Positions 63,048-64,000 of a stretch of DNA of 64,000 nt are shown here, piece after piece. Made by a program: the position numbers and the translations under genes. Below the pieces are notes generated by a model, which saw only the letters and a list, made by a program, of their open reading frames with translations, ran no database searches and was not told the DNA's origin. Position 1 is the first letter of the stretch, and each line of letters begins with the position of its first letter. Source of the stretch: Proales similis. Taxonomy: Eukaryota > Rotifera > Eurotatoria > Ploima > Proalidae. The DNA lies in the NCBI GenBank assembly GCA_019059635.1, contig JAGVRJ010000008.1, forward strand, positions 744,001-808,000, in the 5' to 3' direction.

Positions 63048-64000
63048 ATGGAGGCAAACAATCTAGCGGTTCAGATTGCAGTCGGAGTCGTGGCTGCCAG
63101 TTTATGTCTGATTGCAGTCTCGGGCAATCTTTTGGTAGTCGTCGCCGTTCTGATCGAGAAGCGACTGCGCAAAGTAAAGCTGGTCATAGACCGACTGCAA
63201 TCATCTCATTTTTGACCATTGAGCATTTAAGAGCTGCAATTGGTTCATCATAAGTCTTTCGCTCTCCGACCTGCTCATAGGCTTGTTTATAATGCCGTTG
63301 AGTGCCATCACGTTCATCTTGCAATATTGGCCGCTCGGCCCGTTCATGTGTAAGAAGGCGTTTGAATCATTCGATATTGCGGCATGCTTAATGTTATTGA
63401 AAGGCAAATTTTGGCTTAGTGTGGATTACATCGCTTCCACTGCTTCAATATTCAATTTGTTCGCATTGAGCGTAAGTTCGCATTCGCCTGTGCCTCGCAT
63501 GTCTCCAACTCTTTTTGGCATTCAAGGTCGAACGATTTCTATCGATAACCAATCCACTGAAACATCGCTTCACAAGCTCCAAGAAACGAATAAAATTGGC
63601 CATAGGCGCTGTTTGGCTTTTATCTTCGCTCTGGTTTGTGCCGATCAATTATTGGCCCATTCTGGCCCCAGGAGCCAACTCCACTGTGGCCAAGCAAATT
63701 GTCAAACAGACGAGCCATGAGCCGATTCAATGCAAAACTGACTTTGAGCAAGACAAAATGTTCAAGGTGGTCACAACGTTGTTCAATTTCTACATTCCAC
63801 TGGTCGGAATGATAGTCATCTATTCGAAAATATTTTTGGTCATTTTGAAACGAACAAGAGCAGAGACGGCGTCAATGATCAGACAAGTAATGGACGAAGG
63901 TAGCGTCCAGTCGAGATGCATGTCGGACAGTTCAAATAGAGTGACAGCGTCCTCTTACAACACATTTTCAAGCGTTGCGCCCGAATCTGAGACTGTGAAA
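63048..64000 (+). CDS. Rhodopsin-family aminergic receptor, histamine H1/muscarinic-like (5' part, cut by the window end)
   Basis: Exons 63048-63173, 63232-63349, 63404-63471 and 63537 onward encode TM1 (AVSGNLLVVVAVLIEKRLRK, with the conserved Asn), TM2 (FIISLSLSDLLIGLFIMPLS, conserved Asp), TM3 (WLSVDYIASTASIFNLFALS, with the amine-binding Asp), TM4 (IGAVWLLSSLWFVPINYW) and TM5 (MFKVVTTLFNFYIPLVGMIV), plus the start of a Ser-rich third loop. The SVDYIASTASIF block and the KTDF segment before TM5 are closest to histamine H1 and muscarinic receptors. The TM3 end reads VERF instead of the usual DRY. The ligand is unknown. TM6 and TM7 lie beyond the window. Confidence 0.88.

Overview
This is animal nuclear DNA from a compact, intron-rich genome. 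Almost every gene is split by introns, many only 44-65 nt long. Several are needed to rebuild proteins that align end to end with metazoan families. The gene set (ClpP, DECR1, SLC30A9, MAT2B, HPF1, CPLANE2/RSG1, TM9SF1, EXOSC9, ISWI, MAGOH, FIGNL1, YTHDF, DYRK2, UBL3, an aminergic GPCR) is metazoan. A ciliary GTPase, a TIR protein of an invertebrate-type family and a histamine-H1-like receptor make a small spiralian/lophotrochozoan-like invertebrate my best guess. The species cannot be read from the sequence. I saw no bacterial operons, CRISPR arrays, insertion sequences, viral genes or tRNAs.

Layout. 1-15 kb is a dense housekeeping block: TMEM205-like (+), DECR1 (-), mitochondrial ClpP (+), a DHHC palmitoyltransferase with two alternative C-terminal exons (+), mitochondrial zinc transporter SLC30A9 (+), a tandem-domain SSAT-like acetyltransferase (+), CPLANE2 (+), HPF1 (+) and MAT2B (-). 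15.2-18.8 kb (-) holds the least familiar locus: two paralogous proteins of unknown family flanking a small TIR-domain gene. 20.3-26.2 kb has two tandem YTHDF m6A readers. 26-42 kb is gene-poor and rich in microsatellites. It contains an unrecognised Ser-rich/acidic protein, a long DYRK2-like kinase gene, and UBL3. 42-53.5 kb is dense again: TM9SF1 (-), PGRMC-like (+), EXOSC9 (+), ISWI (-) and MAGOH (+) head to head with no introns in either coding region, and a small Ig/GPI-type surface protein (-). 53.5-57.5 kb has no recognisable gene. The end holds an ankyrin gene broken by one in-frame stop (-), FIGNL1 (+), and the first half of a GPCR (+) cut by the window edge.

How the genes relate: there is no single pathway. 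Mitochondrial functions (DECR1, ClpP, SLC30A9) cluster at the left. RNA-level functions recur (two YTHDF, MAGOH, EXOSC9). HPF1, ISWI and FIGNL1 are genome-maintenance or chromatin factors. Exon joins were worked out by hand from splice signals, reading phase and remembered family alignments. No database search was possible.
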